64,000 nt of DNA from Bacteroidales bacterium 52_46 (GCA_001915385.1 MNQK01000002.1:151129-215128), one strand, 5' to 3'. Shown: positions 53,621 to 63,488, counted from the first letter of the stretch. Numbers and translations are program-made. Notes: generated by a model from the sequence alone, not told the origin.

Positions 53621-54312
53621 AAAAACTACTTATAATTTTTTCCATACTGCTGTGCTCGGCGCAAGCCAAGGCAGTGTTCGACGTCACCGTAACCGACCAT
53701 CTGCGCGTGTGGGCTGAATTTCCTGATAAAATAATAGCTGACGGCCAGACCGTCAACTATATCAAGGTCTATCAGCATGACGATGACGATCTGGACTACA
53801 CTGCCTTCAATATGGAATTCATTCTTCCTGAAGGTTTCCGCATCAATAAGGTCAAACAGGGACGTGAGACAGTCAACGACATATTCCTCTCCGAACGCGC
53901 CACATCCACCCACACCATTGCATGCAATATTGTGGACGGCGTGGATTTACGTATCTTCTGCGATTCGAGTATGAACTCCGATCTCTACAAAGATGATGAG
54001 GAGGGCAATCCGCTCGACTTGCTTTTCACCGTAGGTCTTATTGCCGAAAGCACCATCCCTACCGGAGAATACACCGTGCAGATGCTTGGTATAAAATTCT
54101 GCCACAGCAATGCCGACGCAAAAATTCCCGCTGCCGACCCGACAAATTATCAGGTATATATCCAAGGCGATAAGCCGGCAGGCATAGAGGAAGTTGTAGC
54201 GGAAGAACTCGATCCGACCGACTGCTACGACCTGAACGGGCGCCGTATTAATATCGATGACGCTCACGGCATCATTGTAGTGTGCCGGGGTCGTAAATTC
54301 TACCTGAAATAG
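53617..54312 (+). CDS. secreted cohesin-like protein with short sorting-like tail
   Basis: 231 residues with a signal peptide ([21 protein letters not shown]). The domain at about 25-180 resembles a cohesin-type beta-sandwich: [35 protein letters not shown] then [18 protein letters not shown] and [27 protein letters not shown]. The tail [10 protein letters not shown]...[14 protein letters not shown] carries the YDLxGR motif of short type IX or anchoring domains. It overlaps the dockerin-bearing gene by 4 bases, so a physical partnership is suggested. The fold assignment rests on sequence pattern only. Confidence 0.7.
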
Positions 54313-54383
54313 GCCTGAGAAGCATAAGCCCTGCCTATTGGCTATCGATAAAACGCAATAAATCAAAAGGATTATATCGTCAT

Positions 54384-54500
54384 ATCCACCGCGGTTAGGA
54401 AACCGCGGCTACTAAGTCGGAATCGGACCGGTCGGACAAGTCAGACATGTCAGACCGGTCGGACGGACAGTAGCCGCGGTTTTCTTTGATTGCGGTGGAT
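54384..54500. repeat. palindromic-arm repeat, copy 8, with nested GTCGGAC repeat
   Basis: Outer ATCCACCGCGGTT...AACCGCGGCTACT is mirrored by AGTAGCCGCGG...GCGGTGGAT (54469-54500). The loop starts AAGTCGGAATCGG like copy 7, but is then filled by GGACCGGTCGGACAAGTCAG and related units (54424-54468), the repeat also seen at 11367 and 30714. This looks like one repeat inserted in another. Confidence 0.82.
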
Positions 54501-54579
54501 TTTTTATTTAGGGCGGCCTTGGCTTTTTTGCCGGGATGTGGCGGTTGGGGGGATGGAAGTGTGAGAGGTGGCGCGGGGG

Positions 54580-55080
54580 TCAGTCGCCGAAGCCGATGAA
54601 GTCGCCGTCTACTACGAAGATGTAGGTGTCGGGGTCGGGTATCATTACTTCTACTTCAACGACTTTTCCTTTTTTGAATTCGATTGATTCGACTTTGCTG
54701 TTGACGCCGTCCTTTGCCAGACGGTGGAATGCGGTGTCGTGGAGCAGGTCTTTCACGAGTGCCGGGTCGAGAACGGCATTGTCGGGAGCGTCAATCTCGA
54801 GGACTTCGCCGTCGTTGTTGAAGTCTATGTCGACGCCGTTGGAGAGTTCGACTTCATATTTGCCTTCGGCGAAATACTGCTCGCACTTGGTGACGCTGAC
54901 ACCTTTGAAATGCTTCGAGATGAAGTGTTTTGCCTTTTCGGGAATTTTGTCGTAATCCTGCGAGCCGGCCACGGCTATGCCGGGGAGCGAGTTATACTGT
55001 TGCGGGGCCTGTGCTCCGGCAGAGAATCCGGTAAAAGTCAGAAACGAGACCGCTGCTGCGATTAATAGTTGTGCTTTCAT
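54580..55080 (-). CDS. PepSY-like (PF11396-type) secreted protein
   Basis: 166 residues with a signal peptide (MKAQLLIAAAVSFLTFTGFSAGAQ). Two PepSY-like halves: IPEKAKHFISKHFKGVSVTKCEQYFAEGKYEVELSNGVDIDFNNDGEVLEIDA and, in the second half, ALVKDLLHD...KVESIEFKKGKVVEVEVM. Such periplasmic proteins are common and abundant in Bacteroides relatives, with no proven role. It is divergent from the TonB-dependent receptor. Confidence 0.85.
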   Translation of the reverse strand: MKAQLLIAAAVSFLTFTGFSAGAQAPQQYNSLPGIAVAGSQDYDKIPEKAKHFISKHFKGVSVTKCEQYFAEGKYEVELSNGVDIDFNNDGEVLEIDAPDNAVLDPALVKDLLHDTAFHRLAKDGVNSKVESIEFKKGKVVEVEVMIPDPDTYIFVVDGDFIGFGD

Positions 55081-55218
55081 TGTCTATGTATTTAATAAAT
55101 TATTAATACGCTTTTAATAGAATCCTAACAAGGGAAACGCCGGAAAGTTCATGGAAAAACCGTTATTTTGAAGGTGAATAAAAATGCGGGCTTTTTGACA
55201 AAATTCTTGCAAGAAATA

Positions 55219-55250
55219 TTTGGTGAATATGTATTTTTTAAATAATTTTG
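55219..55250 (+). promoter_or_regulatory. promoter of the TonB-receptor operon
   Basis: TTTG at 55219-55222, 20 bases, then TAATTTTG at 55243-55250. Exact consensus; start near 55256, leader about 64 bases. Confidence 0.82.
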
Positions 55251-55319
55251 AAATTCGTTACCCAAAAATTTAATTACCGTAACAAAATGAAAAATTATAT
55301 TAACTAACCTCACGCATTT

Positions 55320-58118
55320 ATGAAACTAAAACTGTTCCTACTCATGCTGTTGACGGCAGCAGTCCCCGCTTTGGCCCAACGGGCAGCGGTGAGCGGCAGC
55401 GTAGTTGAGGCCGATACCGGCAATCCGATTGCCGGCGCCTTAGTGACGCTTCAAAATCAAGGGATTACAGTCACCACCGGTCCTGCCGGCGACTTCCTGA
55501 TTTCAAATGCCCAACCGGGGGTCACGACCCTGACAACAATCGCTTACGGCTATGCCGACGCAACAAAACAGGTAGAATTATTCGCAAACCAGACAGTCAA
55601 CGTGGGTCCTATCACGATGGCCAACAATGACTTGAACTCGGTTTACTACGAGGAAGCACAGGACATGTGGTATGACGAGAACGCCCTTGACGACGAAGAG
55701 GGTGGCGCGCAGTCAATCCAGGCGCTCACGGGAGCTTCGGACGACATCTACTACAATGCCTCGAACTACAACTTCCAGCCTATGTATTTCCGCTACCGCG
55801 GCCTTGACTCGCAGTATCAGTCGGTCTATCTCAACGGCATTGAGCTCAATGACTTAGGTCGTGGCCGCTTCAGCTACTCGACATTGGGCGGCATGACATC
55901 GCGCGCATTCCGCAACCGCACGAACACGATAGGACTCGGTGCGGCCGCCTACGGATTCGGCGACCTCGCCGGCTCGACCAACTTCAACACCATCACGTCG
56001 AGCTACTCGCCGGGCTTCAACGGTTCGGTAGCCTATACCAACTCCAACTATATGCTCCGCGCGATGGCGACCTACTCCACCGGCATCAACAAGAACGGCT
56101 GGGGACTGACATTGAGCGCGATAGGCCGCTGGGCCGACGAAGGCGTGATAGACGGAACGTTCTACAACTCGTTCGGCGCGTTCATGTCGCTGGAGAAAGT
56201 AATCAACAAGAACCACTCGCTGACGCTGACCGCGTTCGGCGCCCCGATACAGCGCGGCGGCACGGGCGCGTCATACCAGGAGATATTCGACCTTGTGGAC
56301 GACAACACCTACAACCCCAACTGGGGCTGGCAGGACGGCAAGAAACGTTCGGCCAAGGTAATCGAGCAGTTCGACCCCACCGCGATGCTCAACTGGATAT
56401 TCAAGAACGACCGCACGATAGTCAACACCGGCGCCGCCCTGCGCTGGACACATTACAGCACCACGGGACTCACCCGCAGCGGCAACTCGCCCGACCCGCG
56501 CCCCGACTACTACAAGCGACTCCCATCGTCATACTTCGACAACGGCATGCCGACCCCGGAATCGGAACTGGTGGCCGACGCATGGCGCAACGGCTACATG
56601 ACCAGCCCCGACGGCACACGCATACCGTTTGACCGCCAGATCAACTGGGACGCCCTCTATCAGGCCAACTACCTCGCCAACATGGAGCAGGAAGGACTGC
56701 CCTACAGCGAGCGCAAAGGTTCGGTATACGTATTCGAGAACCGCGTCAGCAACCAGTTCCAGTTCCACCTCAACTCGACGGTCAACCACCGCCTGAACGA
56801 CAACATGAGCCTTCAGGGTGGCGTACAGCTCAACTATACGTCGGCTGACTACTTCAAGACGGTACGCGACCTTCTCGGCGGCGAGTTCTGGAAGGACATC
56901 GACACATTTGCCGAACGTGACTTCCCCAGCGACCCCGACGTGCTGCAGAATGACCTCAACAATCCGAACCGCCGCGTAAAAGACGGCGACCGCTTCGGCT
57001 ACGACTACACCATCAACGCCGTGCAGGTGACTGGCTGGCTGCAGAACATGATCACCCTGCCGCAGTGGGACATCAACTACGGCCTGAAGATGCAGTACAC
57101 GCAGTTCCAGCGCGACGGCCACATGCGCAACGGCCGCGCACCCGAAAACTCTTACGGCAAAGGCGAGACCCATCGCTTCGACACCGGCGCATTCAAGGCC
57201 GGCGCGACCTACAAGGTGGACGGACGCAACTTCGTATCGGCACACGCATCGTACGAGACCCGCTCTCCCCTGTTTGAATATGCCTATATCTCTCCGCGTA
57301 TCAAGGATACCGCCATCAACGGACTGACTCCCGAGCGCATCATTTCGGGCGACATCTCCTACACCTGGAACTACCGCCGCTTCCGCGGTGCAATCTCGGC
57401 ATTCTGGACACACATGAGCGACCTCACCGAGAAATTCTCATACTACGACGACCAGTACGGCACATTCATGAACTACGTGCTCAAAGGCGTACGCCGCCAG
57501 TACAAGGGCATTGAGCTCGGCATGGCCTACAAAATCACCCCGTCGCTGACCGCCACTATGGCCGGCACGTGGGCACGCTACCAGTACAAAAACCGTCCGA
57601 CGGGCATCAAGTCGTACGAAAACGGCATGATGGACGACATCGAGACCAAGGTATATCTGAACAACTTCTTCATCGGCGGCACTCCGCAGACGGCAATAAA
57701 CGTAGGCCTTGACTGGGCAGCTCCGAAGCAGTGGTTCTTCAACGTCAACGCATCATGGATGGGCGACTCATACGTGCAGGTATCACCGATACGCCACGAG
57801 GAGCTTCCCGACCTGTGGCAGCATTATCCCAACAAGGAGGAGCTTGAGGCAAAAATGCACTCGCTCGCCCAGCAGGACAAGATGAAGAACGCATTCGTGC
57901 TCAACGCGTCGATCGGCAAGCTCGTGTACATCAACCGCTCGGTATCGATGAACTTCAACCTGTCGGCCACCAACCTGCTCAACAACCGCGACATCATGAC
58001 GAACGCATTCCAGCAGGGACGTTTCGACTATACCAACTACGACGCGCAGAAATTCCCCAACAAATATCAGTACGCGCAGGGAATACGTCTGTTCCTGAAC
58101 GTCGGTGTGCGTTTCTAA
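55320..58118 (+). CDS. TonB-dependent outer-membrane receptor
   Basis: 932 residues. The signal peptide ends about residue 19. A carboxypeptidase-regulatory-like domain (AAVSGSVVEADTGNPIAGALVTLQNQG) is followed by a plug domain (about 130-230; YFRYRGLDSQYQSVYLNGIELNDLGRGRFSYSTLGGM) and a long barrel ending RLFLNVGVRF. It differs from SusC types: there is no SusD gene, and an acidic segment (YYEEAQDMWYDENALDDEEGG) lies before the plug. Two lipoprotein genes follow on the same strand, which probably assist it at the surface. The substrate is unknown. Confidence 0.9.
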   Translation: MKLKLFLLMLLTAAVPALAQRAAVSGSVVEADTGNPIAGALVTLQNQGITVTTGPAGDFLISNAQPGVTTLTTIAYGYADATKQVELFANQTVNVGPITMANNDLNSVYYEEAQDMWYDENALDDEEGGAQSIQALTGASDDIYYNASNYNFQPMYFRYRGLDSQYQSVYLNGIELNDLGRGRFSYSTLGGMTSRAFRNRTNTIGLGAAAYGFGDLAGSTNFNTITSSYSPGFNGSVAYTNSNYMLRAMATYSTGINKNGWGLTLSAIGRWADEGVIDGTFYNSFGAFMSLEKVINKNHSLTLTAFGAPIQRGGTGASYQEIFDLVDDNTYNPNWGWQDGKKRSAKVIEQFDPTAMLNWIFKNDRTIVNTGAALRWTHYSTTGLTRSGNSPDPRPDYYKRLPSSYFDNGMPTPESELVADAWRNGYMTSPDGTRIPFDRQINWDALYQANYLANMEQEGLPYSERKGSVYVFENRVSNQFQFHLNSTVNHRLNDNMSLQGGVQLNYTSADYFKTVRDLLGGEFWKDIDTFAERDFPSDPDVLQNDLNNPNRRVKDGDRFGYDYTINAVQVTGWLQNMITLPQWDINYGLKMQYTQFQRDGHMRNGRAPENSYGKGETHRFDTGAFKAGATYKVDGRNFVSAHASYETRSPLFEYAYISPRIKDTAINGLTPERIISGDISYTWNYRRFRGAISAFWTHMSDLTEKFSYYDDQYGTFMNYVLKGVRRQYKGIELGMAYKITPSLTATMAGTWARYQYKNRPTGIKSYENGMMDDIETKVYLNNFFIGGTPQTAINVGLDWAAPKQWFFNVNASWMGDSYVQVSPIRHEELPDLWQHYPNKEELEAKMHSLAQQDKMKNAFVLNASIGKLVYINRSVSMNFNLSATNLLNNRDIMTNAFQQGRFDYTNYDAQKFPNKYQYAQGIRLFLNVGVRF

Positions 58119-58179
58119 GCGACATGCCGAAAATAACAATCAGGACTTCACGAACAACAGATTACCAAACAAAAGCAAA

Positions 58180-60576
58180 ATGTTTATGAAACTGCATAAA
58201 ATATTATACGCGTCGGTAATAGCCCTTGCCGCAGGTATGGGAATTACATCGTGCGACGTCAATTTTGACAATCCCCCCGTCATCAGCCCCGACCTGGGCG
58301 GCGACGGCAAGTGGGACGCGCCCCTCTCCGTTGCGGGCGCCTACGCATACTACAACGCATACTATTCAAGCGCCCCCGATACGGAAAAATACTATTGGGT
58401 GACAGGCTTCATAGTAGGATGCGTGAACACTACGGAGACAGTATTCGTGTGCAACGACCAGACGGCGGCGTTCGCGGCTCCGTTTGAGAGCAAGAATAAC
58501 CTGCTTCTGGCTCCGACCCCCGACTGTACTGACTACAGCCGGTGCATATCCCTCCAGCTTCCGTCGGGTGTGGTACGCAACGGACTGAACCTTAACGAGA
58601 ACCCGTCGAACCTCGGCCGCGAGGTAACGGTACGCGGATATATCGACAAGTATCTCGGCATACCGGGCATGCGTTCGCTGACCCACTTCGAGTGGGGTCC
58701 GCTCGGCACAGACACAGGCGATGTCGAGGTAGGCAAATCGGACTATACGCTGCTTACGGGCGACATCAAGTCGGGCCGCGCATACGCGCTCGTGACCGAC
58801 GGAACGGCCGCACAGACCGTGACAGCAGCAGGCGACAACGGCTTCCTCTATACCGAGGCAGTGACAATCGCAGGCAACAAGTTCAACGCATCGGAGAAAT
58901 ACGGATTCATGTTCACCGAGACATCGGAAGGCTCGGGCCAGTATTACATGACCGACTACAAGGGCATGTTCCTGTATCAGGCTCCCTACGGATCGGGCTG
59001 GTCGAACCGTCCGAGCGTGTCAAAGAATCCACAGAAGGACAACACGGCGTACTACTGGGCACCCGTTAAGAACGGCGAGGGCCGCTGGGTAATATCGAAC
59101 GTGGCATCAGGCTCAATCCTGGCATACGACACCAACTACAAGTCATACGGCATCTACTCCAGCCTCTCCGAGCAGTACAAGGCTCCGGAACTGTATGAGA
59201 TGGCCAACGACCCGGCCATACAGCCCGACTTCACCCCCGGCGAACCGAGCGACCCGGGCGATGTGACCGAGGGTACCGGTGACGGCACACTCGAATCGCC
59301 CTATGACGCAGTGCGCGCACTCGCCATCATCGAGGCAGGCAGCATGTCGCAGAACGATGTCTACATCAAGGGCAAAATCTCCAAGATTGACGAAATAGAT
59401 ACCGGCAACTTCGGCAACGCCACCTACTATATCTCCAACGACGGAACGTCGAACAAGCAGCTCGAGGTGTTCCGCGGATATTATTTCAACGGCGACAAGT
59501 TCACTTCGGCCGATGCCATCAAGGTAGGCGACGAGGTAATCATACTCGGCAAGCTCATCAAGTACAATACCACACCGGAAGTTGCACAGGGGAGCAAAAT
59601 CATCAGCCTCAACGGCAAGACCGAAGGGGGCGACACCCCGAATCCTCCGACACCTCCGGCAGGTGACGGCGACGGAACACAGGAGAAACCGTTCACCGCG
59701 GCCAACGTGATTGCACTTAACCCGACATCGACGCAGGAGGCTGCCCCCGGCGGCGCAGGCGTATGGGTGAAAGGCTACATCGTGGGCTACATGCCCTCGA
59801 GCCCCAAGACCACGCTTGACAATACCGTATTCGGCGCTCCGGCCGACCTCAAGACAAACATCGTGCTCGGTCCGACGGCCGACTGCAAAGACTATAGCCA
59901 GTGCATCGGCATTCAGCTCCCCTCGGGAGCAGTGCGCACGGCGCTCAACCTCCAGGACAATCCCGGCAACTTAGGTGCTGAGGTGCTGCTCTACGGCGAC
60001 GTGATGAAGTATTGCAGCGGCCCCGGCCTGAAAAACACTTCGAAATATGAGATGAACGGCTCGGGTACGGGCGGCGACACGCCCAATCCCCCCTCGGGCG
60101 AAGGTACCATCTACGAGGGTCTCGTCAGCAACAGCAATGACTGGAAGTTTGACAACATCACTCTCCCGGAGGCTGCGACGAGCATCTGGTCGTGGAGAGA
60201 ATACAACGGTTCGGGCTACCTGAACGCATCGGGCTACATCAGCGGCACTGCTTACGCTTCGGAGGCTATCGCCTACACCACAGTAGACCTTTCGGGCAAG
60301 AGCGACGCCAGCGTGACTTTCGACCACGCCGCAAAGTTCCAGACCACACTCAAGCAGCTCTGCGGAATGGTGGTACGCGAGGCCGGCGCTTCGTCGTGGA
60401 CTTCGCTCAGCATCCCGACATGGCCCGAGGCCGGAGCGTGGACTTTCGTATCGTCGGGCACTGTCAGCCTCAAGGCTTACGCCGGCAAGAAGATTGAAAT
60501 CGGCTTCAAGTACGGTTCGAGCGCTTCGGGTGCCGACACCTGGGAGATCAAGAATTTCATCGTCAAAGGACTTTGA
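58180..60576 (+). CDS. surface lipoprotein with DUF6359 and OB-fold-like domains
   Basis: 798 residues from MFMKLHKILYASV; a second ATG two codons on is possible. Lipobox GITSC. Domains in order: DUF6359-like (about 40-185; WVTGFIVGCVNTTETVF, LQLPSGVVRNGLNLNENPSNLGREV), a beta domain (about 190-370), an OB-fold-like domain (about 390-500; VYIKGKISKIDEIDTGNFGNATYYISNDG), a second DUF6359 (about 510-640; GVWVKGYIVGYMPSSPKTTLDN) and a jelly-roll C-terminal domain (about 645-798). The last part is almost identical to that of the next gene. It lies 61 bases after the receptor and is probably part of its complex. Confidence 0.82.
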   Translation: MFMKLHKILYASVIALAAGMGITSCDVNFDNPPVISPDLGGDGKWDAPLSVAGAYAYYNAYYSSAPDTEKYYWVTGFIVGCVNTTETVFVCNDQTAAFAAPFESKNNLLLAPTPDCTDYSRCISLQLPSGVVRNGLNLNENPSNLGREVTVRGYIDKYLGIPGMRSLTHFEWGPLGTDTGDVEVGKSDYTLLTGDIKSGRAYALVTDGTAAQTVTAAGDNGFLYTEAVTIAGNKFNASEKYGFMFTETSEGSGQYYMTDYKGMFLYQAPYGSGWSNRPSVSKNPQKDNTAYYWAPVKNGEGRWVISNVASGSILAYDTNYKSYGIYSSLSEQYKAPELYEMANDPAIQPDFTPGEPSDPGDVTEGTGDGTLESPYDAVRALAIIEAGSMSQNDVYIKGKISKIDEIDTGNFGNATYYISNDGTSNKQLEVFRGYYFNGDKFTSADAIKVGDEVIILGKLIKYNTTPEVAQGSKIISLNGKTEGGDTPNPPTPPAGDGDGTQEKPFTAANVIALNPTSTQEAAPGGAGVWVKGYIVGYMPSSPKTTLDNTVFGAPADLKTNIVLGPTADCKDYSQCIGIQLPSGAVRTALNLQDNPGNLGAEVLLYGDVMKYCSGPGLKNTSKYEMNGSGTGGDTPNPPSGEGTIYEGLVSNSNDWKFDNITLPEAATSIWSWREYNGSGYLNASGYISGTAYASEAIAYTTVDLSGKSDASVTFDHAAKFQTTLKQLCGMVVREAGASSWTSLSIPTWPEAGAWTFVSSGTVSLKAYAGKKIEIGFKYGSSASGADTWEIKNFIVKGL

Positions 60577-60611
60577 TAATTAGTAATTAGCAATTAGTAA
60601 TTAGTAATTTT
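60577..60611. repeat. AATTAG direct repeats
   Basis: Several copies of TAATTAG(T/C)AATTAG follow the stop of the DUF6359 lipoprotein gene, like those at the trpB-trpE junction. Confidence 0.7.
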
Positions 60612-60648
60612 TTGTCTTGACGGATTCATCAACAAAAATTCAAACAAT

Positions 60649-63306
60649 ATGAACAGTCTGAAAAAATATATATTAGGCATCGCAGCGCTCTCGACGGGAG
60701 TCGGATTTACCGCATGTCAGGATGACTTCGACGACCATCAGCCGGGTCTTGACATACCGGTGGCCACAATGACGCCCAACACTACTATTCTCGAGGCGAA
60801 GCAGGCATACTGGCAGAATACTGTCAACTATATCGACACAATCAGGACGAAAGATGACGGCTCGCATTACATAATCAGCGGGCGCGTCATCTCATCGGAC
60901 CGCACGGGCAACGTGTACAAGAAGTTAGTGATACAGGACGGGACGGCAGCGCTTGCCATCTCGGTGAACTCCACCGGCATGTATACGAAGTATGCTCCCG
61001 GGCAGGAGATTGTCATAGACCTGACCGACATGTACATAGGCAAATACAACGGCACGCAACAGTTAGGCTATCCGCTGTTCTACGAGAAGAACCAGGTGTG
61101 GGAAGCCACGTTCATGCCCCCGGTACTGCTCGAATCACATAGCCAACTCAACGGGCTGCCCAACACGGCTGAAATAGACACCATAAGCATGCGCAACTTC
61201 AGCGAACTGCCCACCGACCCGTCGCTCTTAGCAGGCGTGCAGTCGCAGTTAGTGCGATTCAACAACGTAAGTTTCGTGGAGGGAGGCAAGGTCGCTTTCA
61301 CCGACGGATACAAGGTAACCACCAACCGACTGCTGAAGGACGCCAACGGCCAGACACTGACGGTGCGCACATCGGGCTATGCCACATTCCGCGACGTGAT
61401 GCTCCCGGAGGGCAACGGCGACGTTGTGGGTATCCTCGACTATTACTCGACATCGGACGACTCCGATTCCAACCCCTGGCAGCTCACGCTGCTTGATGCG
61501 GCAGGATGCATGAACTTCGGCAACCCGACCATCGAACCGGGCGGCGAGGATAATCCGTACACCGTTGAGCAGGCCATCGCCGTAGAGCAGGCCGGCCGCC
61601 GCGCCAAAGGATGGACAACGGGCTACATAGTAGGTGCCGTGGCTCCCGAGGTGACGACAGTAAGTTCGAACGCCGATATAGAATGGGGCAGCGAGGTAGT
61701 TCTCGCCAATACGCTTGTAATCGGTCCGACAGCTGACTGCACGGACTACAACAAGTGCCTTGTAATCTCGCTTCCGCAGGATACGAAACTCCGCGAACTC
61801 GGCAACCTCCGTGACAATCCCTCGAACTTCGGCAAGCAGATATGGCTTTACGGCTCGCTCGAGAAGTATATGGGCACATGGGGTATCACCGAAAATTCGG
61901 GTGCCACATCGCAATTCCGCATCGACGGCGTAGAGACCGGCGGCGGCACGATAGCCGACGGCGACGGTACAGAGGCCAAACCCTACAATGCATCGCAGAT
62001 TATCGCCCTCAACCCGACATCGACGCAGGATGCAGTGCAGAGCGGCGTATGGGTGGCAGGCTATATCGTAGGCTATATGCCCTCAAATCCGTCGACCACG
62101 CTGAACAATACGGTATTCGGCGCTCCGGCTGACCTTGCCACCAATATCGTGCTCGGTCCGACGGCCGACTGCACCGACTACACCAAGTGTATTTCCATAC
62201 AGCTTCCTTCGGGAGCATTGCGCACGGCGCTCAACCTCCAGAACAATCCCGGCAATCTCGGTGCCAAGGTAGCGCTCTACGGCGACGTGATGAAATATTG
62301 CGGAGGTCCGGGTCTGAAGAACGCATCCAAATACACCATCCTCGCAGGGGGTACGGGCGGCGACACCCCGACTCCTCCGACACCTCCGGCAGGTGACGGT
62401 GACGGCACACAAGAAAAGCCTTACACTGCGGCCAACGTAATCGCCCTCAACCCGACATCGACGCAAGAGGCTGCCCCCGGTGGCGCAGGCGTATGGGTGA
62501 AAGGCTACATCGTGGGATATATGCCTACATCGCCGACGACAGTATTGTCCAACACCGTATTCGGTGTTCCGACCGACGTCAAGACAAATATGGTGCTTGG
62601 TCCGACTGCCGACTGCAAGGACTACACACAATGTATCAGTATTCAGCTTCCTTCGGGAGCCGTGCGAACCGCGCTCAACCTTCAGGACAATCCCGGCAAT
62701 TTAGGCGCTGAAGTGCTGCTCTACGGCGACGTGATGAAGTATTGCGGCGGTCCCGGCCTGAAAAATACATCGAAATATGAGATTAACGGCTCCGGCTCTG
62801 GCGGCGACACGCCCAATCCCCCCTCGGGCGAAGGTACCATCTATGAAGGTCTCGTCAGCAACAGCAATGACTGGAAGTTTGACAACATCACTCTCCCGGA
62901 GGCTGCTACAAGCATCTGGTCGTGGAGAGAGTACAACGGCTCGGGCTACCTGAACGCATCGGGCTACATCAGCGGCACGGCTTACGCTTCGGAGGCTATC
63001 GCCTACACCACGGTAGACCTTTCGGGCAAGAGCGACGCCAGCGTGACTTTCGACCACGCGGCCAAGTTCCAGACCACACTCAAGCAGCTCTGCGGAATGG
63101 TGGTGCGCGAGGCAGGCGCTTCGTCATGGACTTCGCTCAGCATCCCCACATGGCCCGAGGCAGGCGCGTGGACTTTCGTATCGTCGGGCACTGTCAGCCT
63201 CAAGGCTTACGCCGGCAAGAAGATTGAAATCGGCTTCAAGTATGGTTCGAGCGCTTCGGGTGCCGACACCTGGGAGATCAAGAATTTCATCGTATCCGGC
63301 AAGTAG
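60649..63306 (+). CDS. surface lipoprotein with DUF5689 and three DUF6359 domains
   Basis: 885 residues. Lipobox GFTAC. An N-terminal DUF5689-like region (about 30-295; SHYIISGRVISSDRTGNVYKKLVIQDGTAALAISVNS) is followed by three DUF6359-like domains (about 300-430, 435-575, 580-725), each with a WxxGYIVG...LGPTADC.DY..C..I.LP core, and a jelly-roll C-terminal domain (about 730-885). The last domain and the third DUF6359 are nearly identical to those of the preceding gene at DNA and protein level, apart from the final few residues. Pro-rich linkers (GGDTPTPPTPPAGDGDG) join the modules. It probably acts with the receptor at 55320. Confidence 0.85.
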   Translation: MNSLKKYILGIAALSTGVGFTACQDDFDDHQPGLDIPVATMTPNTTILEAKQAYWQNTVNYIDTIRTKDDGSHYIISGRVISSDRTGNVYKKLVIQDGTAALAISVNSTGMYTKYAPGQEIVIDLTDMYIGKYNGTQQLGYPLFYEKNQVWEATFMPPVLLESHSQLNGLPNTAEIDTISMRNFSELPTDPSLLAGVQSQLVRFNNVSFVEGGKVAFTDGYKVTTNRLLKDANGQTLTVRTSGYATFRDVMLPEGNGDVVGILDYYSTSDDSDSNPWQLTLLDAAGCMNFGNPTIEPGGEDNPYTVEQAIAVEQAGRRAKGWTTGYIVGAVAPEVTTVSSNADIEWGSEVVLANTLVIGPTADCTDYNKCLVISLPQDTKLRELGNLRDNPSNFGKQIWLYGSLEKYMGTWGITENSGATSQFRIDGVETGGGTIADGDGTEAKPYNASQIIALNPTSTQDAVQSGVWVAGYIVGYMPSNPSTTLNNTVFGAPADLATNIVLGPTADCTDYTKCISIQLPSGALRTALNLQNNPGNLGAKVALYGDVMKYCGGPGLKNASKYTILAGGTGGDTPTPPTPPAGDGDGTQEKPYTAANVIALNPTSTQEAAPGGAGVWVKGYIVGYMPTSPTTVLSNTVFGVPTDVKTNMVLGPTADCKDYTQCISIQLPSGAVRTALNLQDNPGNLGAEVLLYGDVMKYCGGPGLKNTSKYEINGSGSGGDTPNPPSGEGTIYEGLVSNSNDWKFDNITLPEAATSIWSWREYNGSGYLNASGYISGTAYASEAIAYTTVDLSGKSDASVTFDHAAKFQTTLKQLCGMVVREAGASSWTSLSIPTWPEAGAWTFVSSGTVSLKAYAGKKIEIGFKYGSSASGADTWEIKNFIVSGK

Positions 63307-63325
63307 AGGAGTAAGGGGGTAGGGC

Positions 63326-63488
63326 CTTTAAGGTCTTTAAGGTCACTAAAGTCATTAAGGTCACTAAGGTCTTTAAAGTTGACAGGACCGGTTGGATTGT
63401 TGACTGATTAGCCGATAATAGGGCTTATAGGCCTAATGGGGCTTATGGGGCCAATGGGGCTTATGGGGCCAATGGGGCTAATGGGTCT
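63326..63488. repeat. two tandem-repeat blocks
   Basis: Block 1 (about 63326-63380) repeats the 9-base unit AAGGTCWTT (variants with CACT). Block 2 (about 63419-63488) repeats the 18-base unit GGGGCTTATGGGGCCAAT three to four times with variants. Neither is in a supported reading frame. Confidence 0.75.

Noticed and set aside
63326..63488. The regular repeats as a CRISPR array
   Set aside because: Units are 9 or 18 bases and contiguous, without spacers, and no cas gene is in the window.
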